Positions 25,539 through 32,960 of a stretch of 64,000 nt of DNA are shown in pieces. The stretch's first letter is position 1, and every line of letters starts with the position of its first letter. The stretch is from Aquimarina atlantica (GTDB lineage Bacteria; Bacteroidota; Bacteroidia; Flavobacteriales; Flavobacteriaceae). The stretch is taken from assembly GCF_000626715.1 (NCBI RefSeq), contig NZ_AQRA01000008.1, forward strand, positions 124,001 to 188,000, in the 5' to 3' direction. The notes under the pieces were generated by a model. The model made no database searches, was not told the origin of the DNA, and saw nothing but the letters and a program-made list of their open reading frames with translations. The position numbers were made by a program, and so were the translations under genes.

Positions 25539-26675
25539 TTAATTCCCTGGTAATGGAGGAGGGGTGCTTCCGCCTAGAAAAGATTTTAGCTCTTCTACAT
25601 CTTTTAATGCAGCCCAGCTATCCATTCCTTGTTTCCATACCAAAGAATCTTTATTTATGGTTCTATTGGCAAATAGTGCTTTTAATTGCTCAAAGGATAC
25701 GGGGCCTGCCTGTTGTCCGTTTTGAGCATAAAAATACTGTACTTGCACTGGCATTGGTGGTGGAGCCATTGGAGTAGTTTGCTGAGGTTGTACTTGTTGT
25801 TGCCCTGCCATTGGATTCATCATGCCTCCCATTTGTTGGGCTAGAACAAATCCCATTCCCATTCCCATTCCGGCTCCTGCTGTACCTCCTTCATTGGCTG
25901 CGGCAGCTTCAATAGCTTTTGCAGTTTTAAATTTGGTTAATTTATCCAGATCAAGCTTATCAATTCTACTGTATTCAAATATTTCTTTTTTCAATTCCTC
26001 TGGCATAGAAACATTCTCGATAAAGAATTTTTCCAGAGAAATACCTACAGCGTTAAATTCGGGTTGCATTACCTCAAGACAGGTATCAGATAATTCTGTA
26101 GTATTAGCGGCATATAGCTCTATTGGTAAATTAGCTTCACCAATAGTATCTGTAAATCGTGTAGAGATTAAGCTTTTAAGATGCTCATTAATCTCGAAAT
26201 TAGTGAAATTAGCATCGGTTCCTACAATATCAATAATAAATTTACCGGCATCATTAATCTTAAATGCATAGGTTCCAAAGGCGCGAATTTCTACAAGCCC
26301 AAAACGATCATCGTTTAAGGTAATTGGGTTTTTGGTCCCCCATTTTTCATCGGTAAATAAATGTGTATTTACAAAATATACTTCGGCTTTAAAAGGACTA
26401 TTAAATCCATATTTCCAACCTTTTAATGTTGTTAAAATTGGTAAGTTTTGTGTGTTTAAGGTATATGTTCCGGGAGTGAATACATCTGCCAATTGTCCTT
26501 CATTAATGAAAACCGCAGTTTGTCCTTCTCTTACAATAAGCTTGGCTTCATTTTTAATTTCATTTTGATAGCGTTCAAACCGATGCACAATTGTATCATC
26601 GGTATAGTCCAACCATTCTATGATATCTATAAATTCGTGGCTAAGTTTTTTCTTTATTTCGTCAAAAATTCCCAT
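25539..26675 (-). CDS. SPFH-domain protein with C-terminal GYF_2 domain
   Basis: This is a 378-residue protein of the YdjI / 'virion core protein' branch of the SPFH (stomatin-prohibitin-flotillin) superfamily. Residues 1-250 give the SPFH part, with WLDYTDDTIVHRFERYQNEI, KNEAKLIVREGQTAVFINEG and GTYTLNTQNLPIL. There is no N-terminal membrane helix. Next is a Gly/Met-rich hydrophobic stretch (GTAGAGMGMGMGFVLAQQMG) and a Gln/Pro-rich linker. The end (YFYAQNGQQAGPVSFEQLKA and KDSLVWKQGMDSWAALKDVE) is a GYF_2 (DUF4339) protein-interaction module. It is probably a membrane-surface scaffold, paired with the zinc-ribbon protein downstream. Confidence 0.9.
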   Translation of the reverse strand: MGIFDEIKKKLSHEFIDIIEWLDYTDDTIVHRFERYQNEIKNEAKLIVREGQTAVFINEGQLADVFTPGTYTLNTQNLPILTTLKGWKYGFNSPFKAEVYFVNTHLFTDEKWGTKNPITLNDDRFGLVEIRAFGTYAFKINDAGKFIIDIVGTDANFTNFEINEHLKSLISTRFTDTIGEANLPIELYAANTTELSDTCLEVMQPEFNAVGISLEKFFIENVSMPEELKKEIFEYSRIDKLDLDKLTKFKTAKAIEAAAANEGGTAGAGMGMGMGFVLAQQMGGMMNPMAGQQQVQPQQTTPMAPPPMPVQVQYFYAQNGQQAGPVSFEQLKALFANRTINKDSLVWKQGMDSWAALKDVEELKSFLGGSTPPPLPGN

Positions 26676-26772
26676 TGATGAGTTGATTTTAAATTTGTGT
26701 TCTAAAGCTACAAAATTGAATGGTCGATGAAAAATTAATTTTGGAGAAATAAAAAGAAAGCAGAGGATAAAA

Positions 26773-26815
26773 AATAAGCTTCAAAGAAAATACTTCCTTT
26801 GAAGCTTATTAACTT
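26773..26815 (-). terminator. Terminator hairpin
   Basis: AATAAGCTTCAAAG and CTTTGAAGCTTATT form a perfect 14-bp stem around a 10-base loop (26773-26810). It follows the stop of the 26843 lipoprotein gene on the minus strand. It also separates that gene from the SPFH operon. Confidence 0.75.
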
Positions 26816-26842
26816 CACCCATTTTAACATGATTTATGTATA

Positions 26843-27679
26843 CTAATATCTGGTATATAATAAGTATCCGCCAAATCGATGATTGTTTAAATTTCCTGAT
26901 GAAGAAATTGAAGTACGTCGGTATCTTTTTGATGGAAACGTTTTTCTATATGTCGAACAAGTATGTGGAGCGACATTAATAGTTTTCTTTATTTTGTAAT
27001 TACCAAATACATTTTTATAGTAAGTTCTCACTTTTATAGAACTGTTAGCATTACAATTCGTTATTTCTAATTCTAATCTTTTGCATTTACTTGCTCCTTG
27101 TTTTCCCGAGCTGTAAAAAGTAGTTCCTGCTGCACCAGCATTATAGTTATTATATATACGATAATATTTTCCTGATTGGTCGTATGTGTTATAGTTGGCA
27201 GATCCAACACAATAGCTTCCTTCAAATTTTTGAAGTATTTGCGAATCTTTAGCGGCAAGTATTTTATTATGTTTTTCAATGATATTTCTTTCTTGAGCCC
27301 TGATTTTAACTTTTTGGTTTTCTTCTATGAGTAGAAGATCACCTGGTACTTCTACATCATTGTCGGTTAATGCAAGAAAGATTTCTAATGAACTTAATGC
27401 TTTTAGGCCTCCCAAGCCATTATAATTATCTGTATTTCCTTTAGCTTCCATGACTACACCATCAAGTTCGCTTCTAAATACTAAATCCACATTGTTAGAT
27501 AATTTAATAGTAGCTAATGTTTTTGGTACCAGAATTATTTCTTCGTTAACACTTTCTAATTCTGATGCTGGTATGGATTCTTCTTCTTTATTACAGGAAT
27601 AAAGGAAAAACAAGGCTGTGATAAATATGAATATAGAAGTGCCTGTTATCCTGTGCGTTGATATGATTTTATTTTTCAT
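26843..27679 (-). CDS. Lipoprotein of a three-member paralogous family (member 1)
   Basis: This is a 278-residue lipoprotein (signal ending ITALFFLYSC, then NKEEE). Domain 1 (about residues 48-140) is shared with the 27705 and 31954 proteins: PKTLATIKLSNNVDLVFRSE, LDGVVMEAKGN, and a VPGDLLLIEENQKVKIRAQE helix. Domain 2 (about 155-278) starts YCVGSANYNTYDQSGKYYR, has KCKRLELEITNCN, and ends NHRFGGYLLYTRY. The Cys trio and final HR(F/Y)GG are conserved in all three. A basic, aromatic C-terminal half suggests a surface-binding role. I know no family name. It is 25 bp downstream of member 2, in the same operon. Confidence 0.75.
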   Translation of the reverse strand: MKNKIISTHRITGTSIFIFITALFFLYSCNKEEESIPASELESVNEEIILVPKTLATIKLSNNVDLVFRSELDGVVMEAKGNTDNYNGLGGLKALSSLEIFLALTDNDVEVPGDLLLIEENQKVKIRAQERNIIEKHNKILAAKDSQILQKFEGSYCVGSANYNTYDQSGKYYRIYNNYNAGAAGTTFYSSGKQGASKCKRLELEITNCNANSSIKVRTYYKNVFGNYKIKKTINVAPHTCSTYRKTFPSKRYRRTSISSSGNLNNHRFGGYLLYTRY

Positions 27680-27704
27680 AATTCTATTTTTTTAAATTCC
27701 CGGA

Positions 27705-28532
27705 TTAATAATTTGAAAATAGTAAGTACCCTCCAAAACGATGTCCAGCCTGACCAGTTGCTGCTACAGATGTTTTTCTATATCTACGAGACAGATAGGT
27801 TTTAGACCAAAACCTGGAGGTATTGGGAGAGATATTAATTGTATTAAGATGTTTATAATTACCAAATACATTTTTGTAATAGGTTCGTGCCTTTAAAGTT
27901 TTACTGGTACTACAATTTGAAAGCCATAATCTTACATTCTTGCATTTGTTACCATTGTTTTTCCATGAGCTATAAATTGTTGTTCCGGCACCTCCGGCCA
28001 AATAATTTTTATAGGTACGATAAAACTGACCAAAAGCATCGGTATTGTAATACCCTGGCGTTCCTGAACAATGGTTAGAATTAGCTGGTGCTTTGGTGTA
28101 CGATAATGCAAGTTCAGCATCTAGTTTGGTCGTATGCTGCTTAATAGCTCCTCTTTTTAAGGCTTTGTTTTTTAATTCTTGATTTTCCTCTATGTCTATC
28201 AAATCCTGAGGAACAGGAACGTTTTCTTTGGTTAATATCAAAAAACGATTCAATATACTCTCGTTTTCTAATGCTCCTAATCCGTTAAAATTATTAGCAT
28301 TTCCTGTGGCTTCAAATACAACTCCATCCTTTTCGGTTTTGAAAACTACTTCTACATCATTGGTGAGCTGTATTGTAGCTAAAGTTTTGGGTATTAATGC
28401 GATTTCTTCTGTATCTAACCCAGCTTCATTTTCTGGTTGGATTTCCTCTTCTACATTACACGAAAAGAATGTGATAAATGTAAATACCATAACAGCAGTT
28501 ATGTTGGCTTTTAATTTCAATACGTTTTTCAT
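27705..28532 (-). CDS. Lipoprotein of a three-member paralogous family (member 2)
   Basis: This is a 275-residue lipoprotein with signal ending VFTFITFFSC, followed by an acidic segment (NVEEEIQPENEAG). Domain 1 matches its neighbours (IPKTLATIQLTNDVEVVFKT, KDGVVFEATGN, LIDIEENQELKNKALKRG). Domain 2 has HCSGTPGYYNTDAFGQFYR, KCKNVRLWLSNCS, an RTYYKNVFGNYKHLNTINIS stretch nearly identical to member 1, and ends HRFGGYLLFSNY. Its upstream region faces the AraC-type regulator divergently. It carries a TATATTTG promoter box (28586-28593, minus strand) and three TCGAAATTC half-sites at 28628-28669, so regulation by that protein is likely. Confidence 0.78.
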   Translation of the reverse strand: MKNVLKLKANITAVMVFTFITFFSCNVEEEIQPENEAGLDTEEIALIPKTLATIQLTNDVEVVFKTEKDGVVFEATGNANNFNGLGALENESILNRFLILTKENVPVPQDLIDIEENQELKNKALKRGAIKQHTTKLDAELALSYTKAPANSNHCSGTPGYYNTDAFGQFYRTYKNYLAGGAGTTIYSSWKNNGNKCKNVRLWLSNCSTSKTLKARTYYKNVFGNYKHLNTINISPNTSRFWSKTYLSRRYRKTSVAATGQAGHRFGGYLLFSNY

Positions 28533-28585
28533 TTGTTTTAATTTTTTAATGTTAATTAGTCTATTGTTTTAATTTGTGATTGGAG

Positions 28586-28617
28586 CAAATATAGATTCAC
28601 TATCTTATTGAAAACAA
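28586..28617 (-). promoter_or_regulatory. Putative Bacteroidota-type promoter of lipoprotein operon
   Basis: On the minus strand TATATTTG (matching TAnnTTTG) lies at 28593-28586, with TTG at 28617-28615. The spacing of 21 bp is close to that of known Bacteroidota -33/-7 promoters. It is 54 bp before the lipoprotein ATG. Confidence 0.5.
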
Positions 28618-28627
28618 GTAGATTATA

Positions 28628-28669
28628 TCGAAATTCCTGAAATCAAGGTCGAAATTCCACGAATTTCGA
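28628..28669. promoter_or_regulatory. TCGAAATTC operator cluster
   Basis: A 17-bp sequence, TCGAAATTCCTGAAATC (28628-28644), is followed by a perfect inverted repeat of TCGAAATTC (28649-28657) and GAATTTCGA (28661-28669). The spacer is CAC. The 17-mer recurs exactly at 30571-30587, just after the regulator gene and before the lanthipeptide-like gene. The likely binder is the AraC-type protein encoded between them. Confidence 0.6.
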
Positions 28670-28829
28670 TATTGTTTTTTTAGGTATTTTTTTTAGAATT
28701 TGATAGGCGTATCTTCAGTCACTAAAAGATAAAATGTAAGTTTTTTCTGATGGCAATTAGGGGTTTTTATTGAAGTCAATTTTTTGATCAAAAGATTATA
28801 TTTACCATAAGATTTTATAAAGTAAATAA

Positions 28830-30566
28830 GTGCTCTTGATACCAAAAAAAATATACTATGTTTTTGATCCATATAGTTTACTAAGACTATTAATTTGGAT
28901 AATTCTTGGCGTGCAGATGGCATTAGGACAAGAACAAACAGATGCTTCTTTAGATTCGTTACGCAAACTTAGTTATGATCGTTTATTTGCTTCCTATAGA
29001 AATGTTAGTCGTGATACTGTAAAATCTAAATTATATCTATCGACATATTTGGATAAAGCAATTGCAGAAAAGGATACTATAAAAATGGCTAAAGCTTACA
29101 GTCATTTGTCATATTATGAGGCAGAAGAATCTAAAAAAATTGCATTATTAGATCAGGCTATATATATAAGTAAGAGACAGAATCATGATAAATATCCTGT
29201 TAAAGCGTATTCTTTTAAGGGAGGGTATTACTTTATGAAAGGTGATTATCAACTTGCACTAGATAATTATATACAAGCACTATCACTTGCAGAAAAGGTT
29301 AATAACAAAGAATACATGCAATATACCAATCATAATATTGCATGTATTAAAACAAAAATTGATAAGCATCAGGAAGCTTTGTTGCTTTTTAAAGAAAACT
29401 TTATTTATGAAAGGAACAGGGACGAGTTGAATATGGTTTCTTATTTACAATCGTTAATTCCCATGGCAGAATCTTTTCGCTATAATAAACAAATCGATTC
29501 GGCATCTTTTTATAATTATATAGGGATATCAAGATCTCTGAAATCAGAAAAACTAAAGCGTAAGTTTTATGGTAAATTGGTTTTGAATGAAGGAATCAAT
29601 CTGTTTTTTGAAAAACAGTATAATCAAGCATATGATAGTATTGTTAAAGGGATTGCTCTGCAAAACAAGTATAATTCAAAAGATAAGGAAAGTTATGTAC
29701 TGGGATCTTTCTATTTGGGCCAACTTTACCTTAAAAGAAAAGATACAATAAAAGCTGAAAAAGAGTTTTTAAGTATGGATTCTATTGTACAAAAAGAAAG
29801 AATTACCCTTTCTGAAACTAGAAAAGGATATGAATTTTTAATCGGCTTATCCAAATTCAGAGCAGAAAGAGAGAAACAATTAGAGTACATTAATAAGTTA
29901 TTGCGGTTTGATAGTATTGTAAATAGCCATAGAACATCTGTCTCTACAAAATTGTTTAAAGAATTTGATACTCCGTTACTCCTTAAAGAAAAGAAAATAT
30001 TAATCAGGAAATTAGAAAAAAATACCAACACGCTAAGTTTTTGGATAGGATTTCTGATAGTGCTGTTTTTAATGGCTATTACCTTTATGTATTATCAATA
30101 TATAAAAAGAAAGAAGTATGAGCGAAAATTTAAAGAATTACTTGATGAAGGTAAGAGAACTAAAGAATTACCTAAAAAGCCTTTAGGTGATATTGGTATT
30201 GCTGATGATATAGTTAGTGATATTCTTGAAAAACTAGCTCATTTTGAGGAGAGGCATGAATTTCTGAAAAAAAATATAAGTATTTCTTCTTTGGCTAAAG
30301 AAATTAATACAAACACCAAGTATTTATCGAAAATAATTAATCATCATAAACATAAGAGTTTTACCAATTATGTAAATGAGTTAAGAGTACAGTATAGTGT
30401 TGATCAATTGAAAGAAAATAGTTCTCTTAAAAATTATACGATTCAAGGGATAGCAGAAGAAATGGGTTTTAATAGTGCTGAATCTTTTTCATCGGCTTTT
30501 AAAAGAAATACAGGAATGAAACCTTCATATTTTATGAGAAAACTAACTGCTTTAAGTATAGAATAA
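28830..30566 (+). CDS. TPR - transmembrane - AraC-type HTH regulator
   Basis: This is a 578-residue membrane-spanning regulator. The N-terminus is a signal/anchor (LLRLLIWIILGVQMALGQ). Residues about 45-340 are helical TPR-like repeats (for example AYSFKGGYYFMKGDYQLALD) facing the periplasm. A transmembrane helix SFWIGFLIVLFLMAITFMYY lies near 400-420. The C-terminal 105 residues are an AraC HTH_18 domain, with ISISSLAKEINTNTKYLSKI, then TIQGIAEEMGFNSAESFSSA and FKRNTGMKPSYFM. No ATG precedes the signal in frame; GTG at 28830 is the probable start (TTG at 28836 possible). It is divergent from the lipoprotein operon and bordered by TCGAAATTC sites. Confidence 0.85.
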   Translation: MLLIPKKIYYVFDPYSLLRLLIWIILGVQMALGQEQTDASLDSLRKLSYDRLFASYRNVSRDTVKSKLYLSTYLDKAIAEKDTIKMAKAYSHLSYYEAEESKKIALLDQAIYISKRQNHDKYPVKAYSFKGGYYFMKGDYQLALDNYIQALSLAEKVNNKEYMQYTNHNIACIKTKIDKHQEALLLFKENFIYERNRDELNMVSYLQSLIPMAESFRYNKQIDSASFYNYIGISRSLKSEKLKRKFYGKLVLNEGINLFFEKQYNQAYDSIVKGIALQNKYNSKDKESYVLGSFYLGQLYLKRKDTIKAEKEFLSMDSIVQKERITLSETRKGYEFLIGLSKFRAEREKQLEYINKLLRFDSIVNSHRTSVSTKLFKEFDTPLLLKEKKILIRKLEKNTNTLSFWIGFLIVLFLMAITFMYYQYIKRKKYERKFKELLDEGKRTKELPKKPLGDIGIADDIVSDILEKLAHFEERHEFLKKNISISSLAKEINTNTKYLSKIINHHKHKSFTNYVNELRVQYSVDQLKENSSLKNYTIQGIAEEMGFNSAESFSSAFKRNTGMKPSYFMRKLTALSIE

Positions 30567-30570
30567 TTTC

Positions 30571-30587
30571 TCGAAATTCCTGAAATC
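30571..30587. promoter_or_regulatory. Second exact copy of the TCGAAATTC 17-mer
   Basis: TCGAAATTCCTGAAATC is identical to 28628-28644. It begins 4 bp after the regulator stop and lies 46 bp upstream of a TAGATTTG box (30634-30641) that precedes the double-glycine peptide gene. This placing suits an activator site. Confidence 0.6.
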
Positions 30588-30633
30588 CTTGAAAAGAGGT
30601 TACACTATAGAATTTATTTTAAAATGCTTATTC

Positions 30634-30641
30634 TAGATTTG
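30634..30641 (+). promoter_or_regulatory. Putative -7 box of peptide gene
   Basis: TAGATTTG fits the Bacteroidota TAnnTTTG consensus, 35 bp before the peptide ATG at 30677. I see no good TTG at the -33 position, as expected for an activator-dependent promoter. Confidence 0.4.
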
Positions 30642-30676
30642 AGGAAAATTACACAAACATTTATAAAGTAAGGAAC

Positions 30677-30871
30677 ATGAAAAAACAGGAAACAAAAAAA
30701 TTGGAACTTAAAAAATTTAAAATTGTAAAATTTGATCATTTAGATATCGTGAGAGGAGGAAGGGATAGTATCTCTATCTCATATATAAAAAGTTATGATC
30801 CAGATGATTGCGCAAACACAACAGGTTGTCATACTTATGGTTGCCCAGGAACAACTGTTATTCAATATTAA
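30677..30871 (+). CDS. Double-glycine leader peptide, class I lanthipeptide-precursor-like
   Basis: This is a 64-residue precursor. The leader (KLELKKFKIVKFDHLDIVRGG, in the 'KL.LKK.KI.K...L..I.GG' pattern of Bacteroidota class I lanthipeptides) ends in Gly-Gly at about residue 28. The core contains 6 Ser, 6 Thr and 3 Cys, in an order suited to thioether rings: RDSISISYIKSYD, then DCANTTGCHTYGC, then PGTTVIQY. A lanthionine dehydratase/cyclase and an export peptidase would be needed; neither is in this window. It is followed by a strong terminator and preceded by a promoter box and a TCGAAATTC site. Confidence 0.75.
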   Translation: MKKQETKKLELKKFKIVKFDHLDIVRGGRDSISISYIKSYDPDDCANTTGCHTYGCPGTTVIQY

Positions 30872-30886
30872 CAGAATATCAAAATG

Positions 30887-30926
30887 AAAAAAGACCGCCT
30901 AGAATACTTTCTAGGCGGTCTTTTTT
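30887..30926 (+). terminator. Rho-independent terminator
   Basis: AAGACCGCCTAGAA and TTCTAGGCGGTCTT form a 14-bp stem with a short loop, flanked by A and T runs, 16 bp after the peptide stop. It is one of the strongest terminators in the window. Confidence 0.92.
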
Positions 30927-30950
30927 ATGTTGTGTTTTAATATTTTTGAA

Positions 30951-31393
30951 ATAAGGAAATCCCTAATTGCGAATGCGCAATTAGGGAAAATTCCTACCCT
31001 TACTTAACTCAACTTAAGTAACAAAAGTTGTAAATGCAAATCTGTACTGCATAACTGTATGATCATACTATAAAAACACTCTCTAATTCGATCAAGAGTT
31101 AGAGAGTGCGGGGATATTTAGTAACCCAGATGGGGATTTAGAAGATTGGAAAACATTTAAAAAGGCATAGTGATATTAAAAAATATACTACACAAACTAC
31201 TCCTGGATTACTTATAAAACTCTAAATTGTCAATGTTTGACAAGGCGTTTTTTAAAATGCTATACTCAAGTATAGTATAAACCTATGTGCGCAACGAGTG
31301 GTTAGAAGAGTCACTAATTGGTATATAATAATTACCTTTATGATTTTCCATGCTCCATCAGATAAAACTGCAGTAGGGCATGAAAAAACTTTT
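30951..31393. repeat. Gene-free gap with strong hairpins
   Basis: Two hairpins stand out: CCCTAATTGCG-AATG-CGCAATTAGGG (30961-30986 approximately, 11-bp stem) and CACTCTCTAA...TTAGAGAGTG (31077-31108). The first, with the following CCTTACTTAACT text, is related to 31815-31895. A palindrome TTGTCAA-TGT-TTGACAA is at 31227-31243. I see no convincing gene. Confidence 0.55.
31227..31243. promoter_or_regulatory. TTGTCAA-N3-TTGACAA palindrome
   Basis: It has the same half-sites and the same 3-base spacing as the operator-like palindrome at 8585-8603, 22.6 kb away. No gene start lies close on either strand (the nearest is the peptide gene end at 31394), so its use is unclear. Confidence 0.4.
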
Positions 31394-31582
31394 TTAGTGT
31401 CTATAATTAGAGCAATAACATTCTCCGTTATGAAGAGCTCCTGTGTCATGTCCAAGACTTTTACAGTACTGACAACACTGTCCGCAATAGCTAGTAATGA
31501 ATAACCCTCCGCCAGCAATTCCTTTTTGCTGTTTTTTGTCAATTTTATTGACGTTTTCTAAGTTTAAAATATGGTTTAGCAT
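31394..31582 (-). CDS. Cys-rich double-glycine leader peptide (bacteriocin-like)
   Basis: This is a 62-residue precursor. Its leader is of the Bacteroidota type (NVNKIDKKQQKGIAGG, compare the common 'LNKKEQKSIKGG' pattern), with cleavage after Gly-Gly near residue 25. The core is rich in Cys (GLFITSYCGQCCQYCKSLGH and HNGECYCSNY; six Cys) and His/Tyr. Six Cys could form disulfides or be modified. No transporter or modification gene is adjacent. Start ATG at 31582. A possible operator palindrome (AAAGTTTA-N5-TAAACTTT) is at 31629-31649 in its upstream region. Role as a secreted bacteriocin or signal is inference. Confidence 0.7.
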   Translation of the reverse strand: MLNHILNLENVNKIDKKQQKGIAGGGLFITSYCGQCCQYCKSLGHDTGALHNGECYCSNYRH

Positions 31583-31953
31583 GATGTAAAATATTATGAT
31601 TTCTAAATAACTATACTGATTTATACCAAAAGTTTAGATAGTAAACTTTAACTCTATATATCAGCGTTTGGGTAAATTTAGAGCATTAATTAAAAGCTGT
31701 GAGGTGCAATTGATAAAAGGCGTGTTTCAATAGATGGTTATCGCTTTTCAGTTGATTATCTAACATATTAGTTGATATCATAAGCAATCACAATTATAAG
31801 ATGTTAGTTATTAAAATAAGAGGAACCCCCTAATCCCAAATATGAGATTAGAGAGTACTCCTTTCCTTACTTAACTAAATATTACTAACAAACATTATAC
31901 ATGCTAAGAGTTTAAGTTGAGACACTTTTTATGCTAGATAGGTAAATAATTAT
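31583..31953. other. Gap with operator-like palindrome and repeat relative
   Basis: AAAGTTTA and TAAACTTT (31629-31649) form an 8-bp inverted repeat about 47 bp before the Cys-rich peptide start. Positions 31815-31895 resemble 30951-31035 (AAGAGGAACCCCCTAATC, CCTTACTTAACT). No gene is seen. Confidence 0.45.
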
Positions 31954-32784
31954 TTAGTTTTTATCTAATCCCCATACATTGTCTTTGTATCCTGAAAAAC
32001 GTACTTTCCCTCCATATCGATGCCCATTAAAACTTACGATTTTAATGAATCGTTTTCCTTTTGTGAAAAATGATTTTGAATAATATTTATGTTTACGTGG
32101 AGGAATATCGATAATGGCATAAGTTTTTGCAGGACCATTATTAGGAGCGTACTGATGATAAATTCTTAATTCTTTGTTATAATCGCAATTGGTTAAACCA
32201 AATTGTACTCTACGGCATTTCGATAGTGTACTATGAAGATCACTACCGGAAATATCATATTTATCATAATTTTTGTAGGATATTGTAACACGATCATTAT
32301 TTGATAGTGTTTGTTCAACGTATCTTTCTTCCCACCCATTACACAGAGAAGGGAATGGTAGGGCTTTAATATGGTTTAAAAATGATTTAGAAATAGGAAT
32401 ATTTGTACTATGTTTTTCTATTATACCTCGCTGTAATGCTTTTTCTTTGATTTTTTGATCTTCTTCTAATTTGATAAGATCTATAGGTACTGCAATACTC
32501 TTGTCGGTTAAAGTTAAAAAACGATCTAACAAGCTTAAATCATTTAACTTATCTAATTCGCCAAAATTATCAGAATCTCCTGAGGCCTCAAAGACGATAC
32601 CATCGCTCTCTGTTTTAAAAGTAATTATAGTATTACTAGGCAAACTTATAGTTGCCAAAGTTTTAGTTGTTACTGCTTCTGTAGTTTCTGGCATTGTATC
32701 TTCTTCAGAACTACAAGAATAACATAAGAAAAGAGTGAAAATTACAAGGATTCTTACTAAATTAAAATTGATTTTGTTTTTCAT
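31954..32784 (-). CDS. Lipoprotein of a three-member paralogous family (member 3)
   Basis: This is a 276-residue lipoprotein. ATG at 32784 gives MKNKINFNLVRILVIFTLFL and then CYSCSSEED (lipobox YSC). An upstream start at 32823 is open but spoils the signal. Domain 1 is shared with 26843 and 27705 (TTKTLATISLPSNTIITFKT, SDGIVFEASGD, LIKLEEDQKIKEKALQRG). Domain 2 is more divergent but keeps LCNGW, KCRRVQFGLTNCD and HRYGGKVRFSGY. It lies 3.4 kb from its relatives, beyond the regulator and peptides. Its stop is 371 bp from the Cys-rich peptide start, on the same strand. Function is unknown. Confidence 0.75.
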   Translation of the reverse strand: MKNKINFNLVRILVIFTLFLCYSCSSEEDTMPETTEAVTTKTLATISLPSNTIITFKTESDGIVFEASGDSDNFGELDKLNDLSLLDRFLTLTDKSIAVPIDLIKLEEDQKIKEKALQRGIIEKHSTNIPISKSFLNHIKALPFPSLCNGWEERYVEQTLSNNDRVTISYKNYDKYDISGSDLHSTLSKCRRVQFGLTNCDYNKELRIYHQYAPNNGPAKTYAIIDIPPRKHKYYSKSFFTKGKRFIKIVSFNGHRYGGKVRFSGYKDNVWGLDKN

Positions 32785-32960
32785 GGTTGTAAGTTTTAAG
32801 ATGAAGTTCAAACTTAAAGACACCGTAAAACAAAGACCAGATAGAATTAATGGTTATCTAGTTTCAATTTATAGATATGGCTTTTTAATTGATATACTAT
32901 TAATCGGTATGGTTTTTATTTTTGAAAATAGAATTGATGAGAATATGCTTTGTAATACAA

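Noticed and set aside
31252-31542. Minus-strand frame overlapping the Cys-rich peptide gene
   Set aside because: It is the alternative frame of the peptide gene; the double-glycine leader frame (31394-31582) is clearly the meaningful one.
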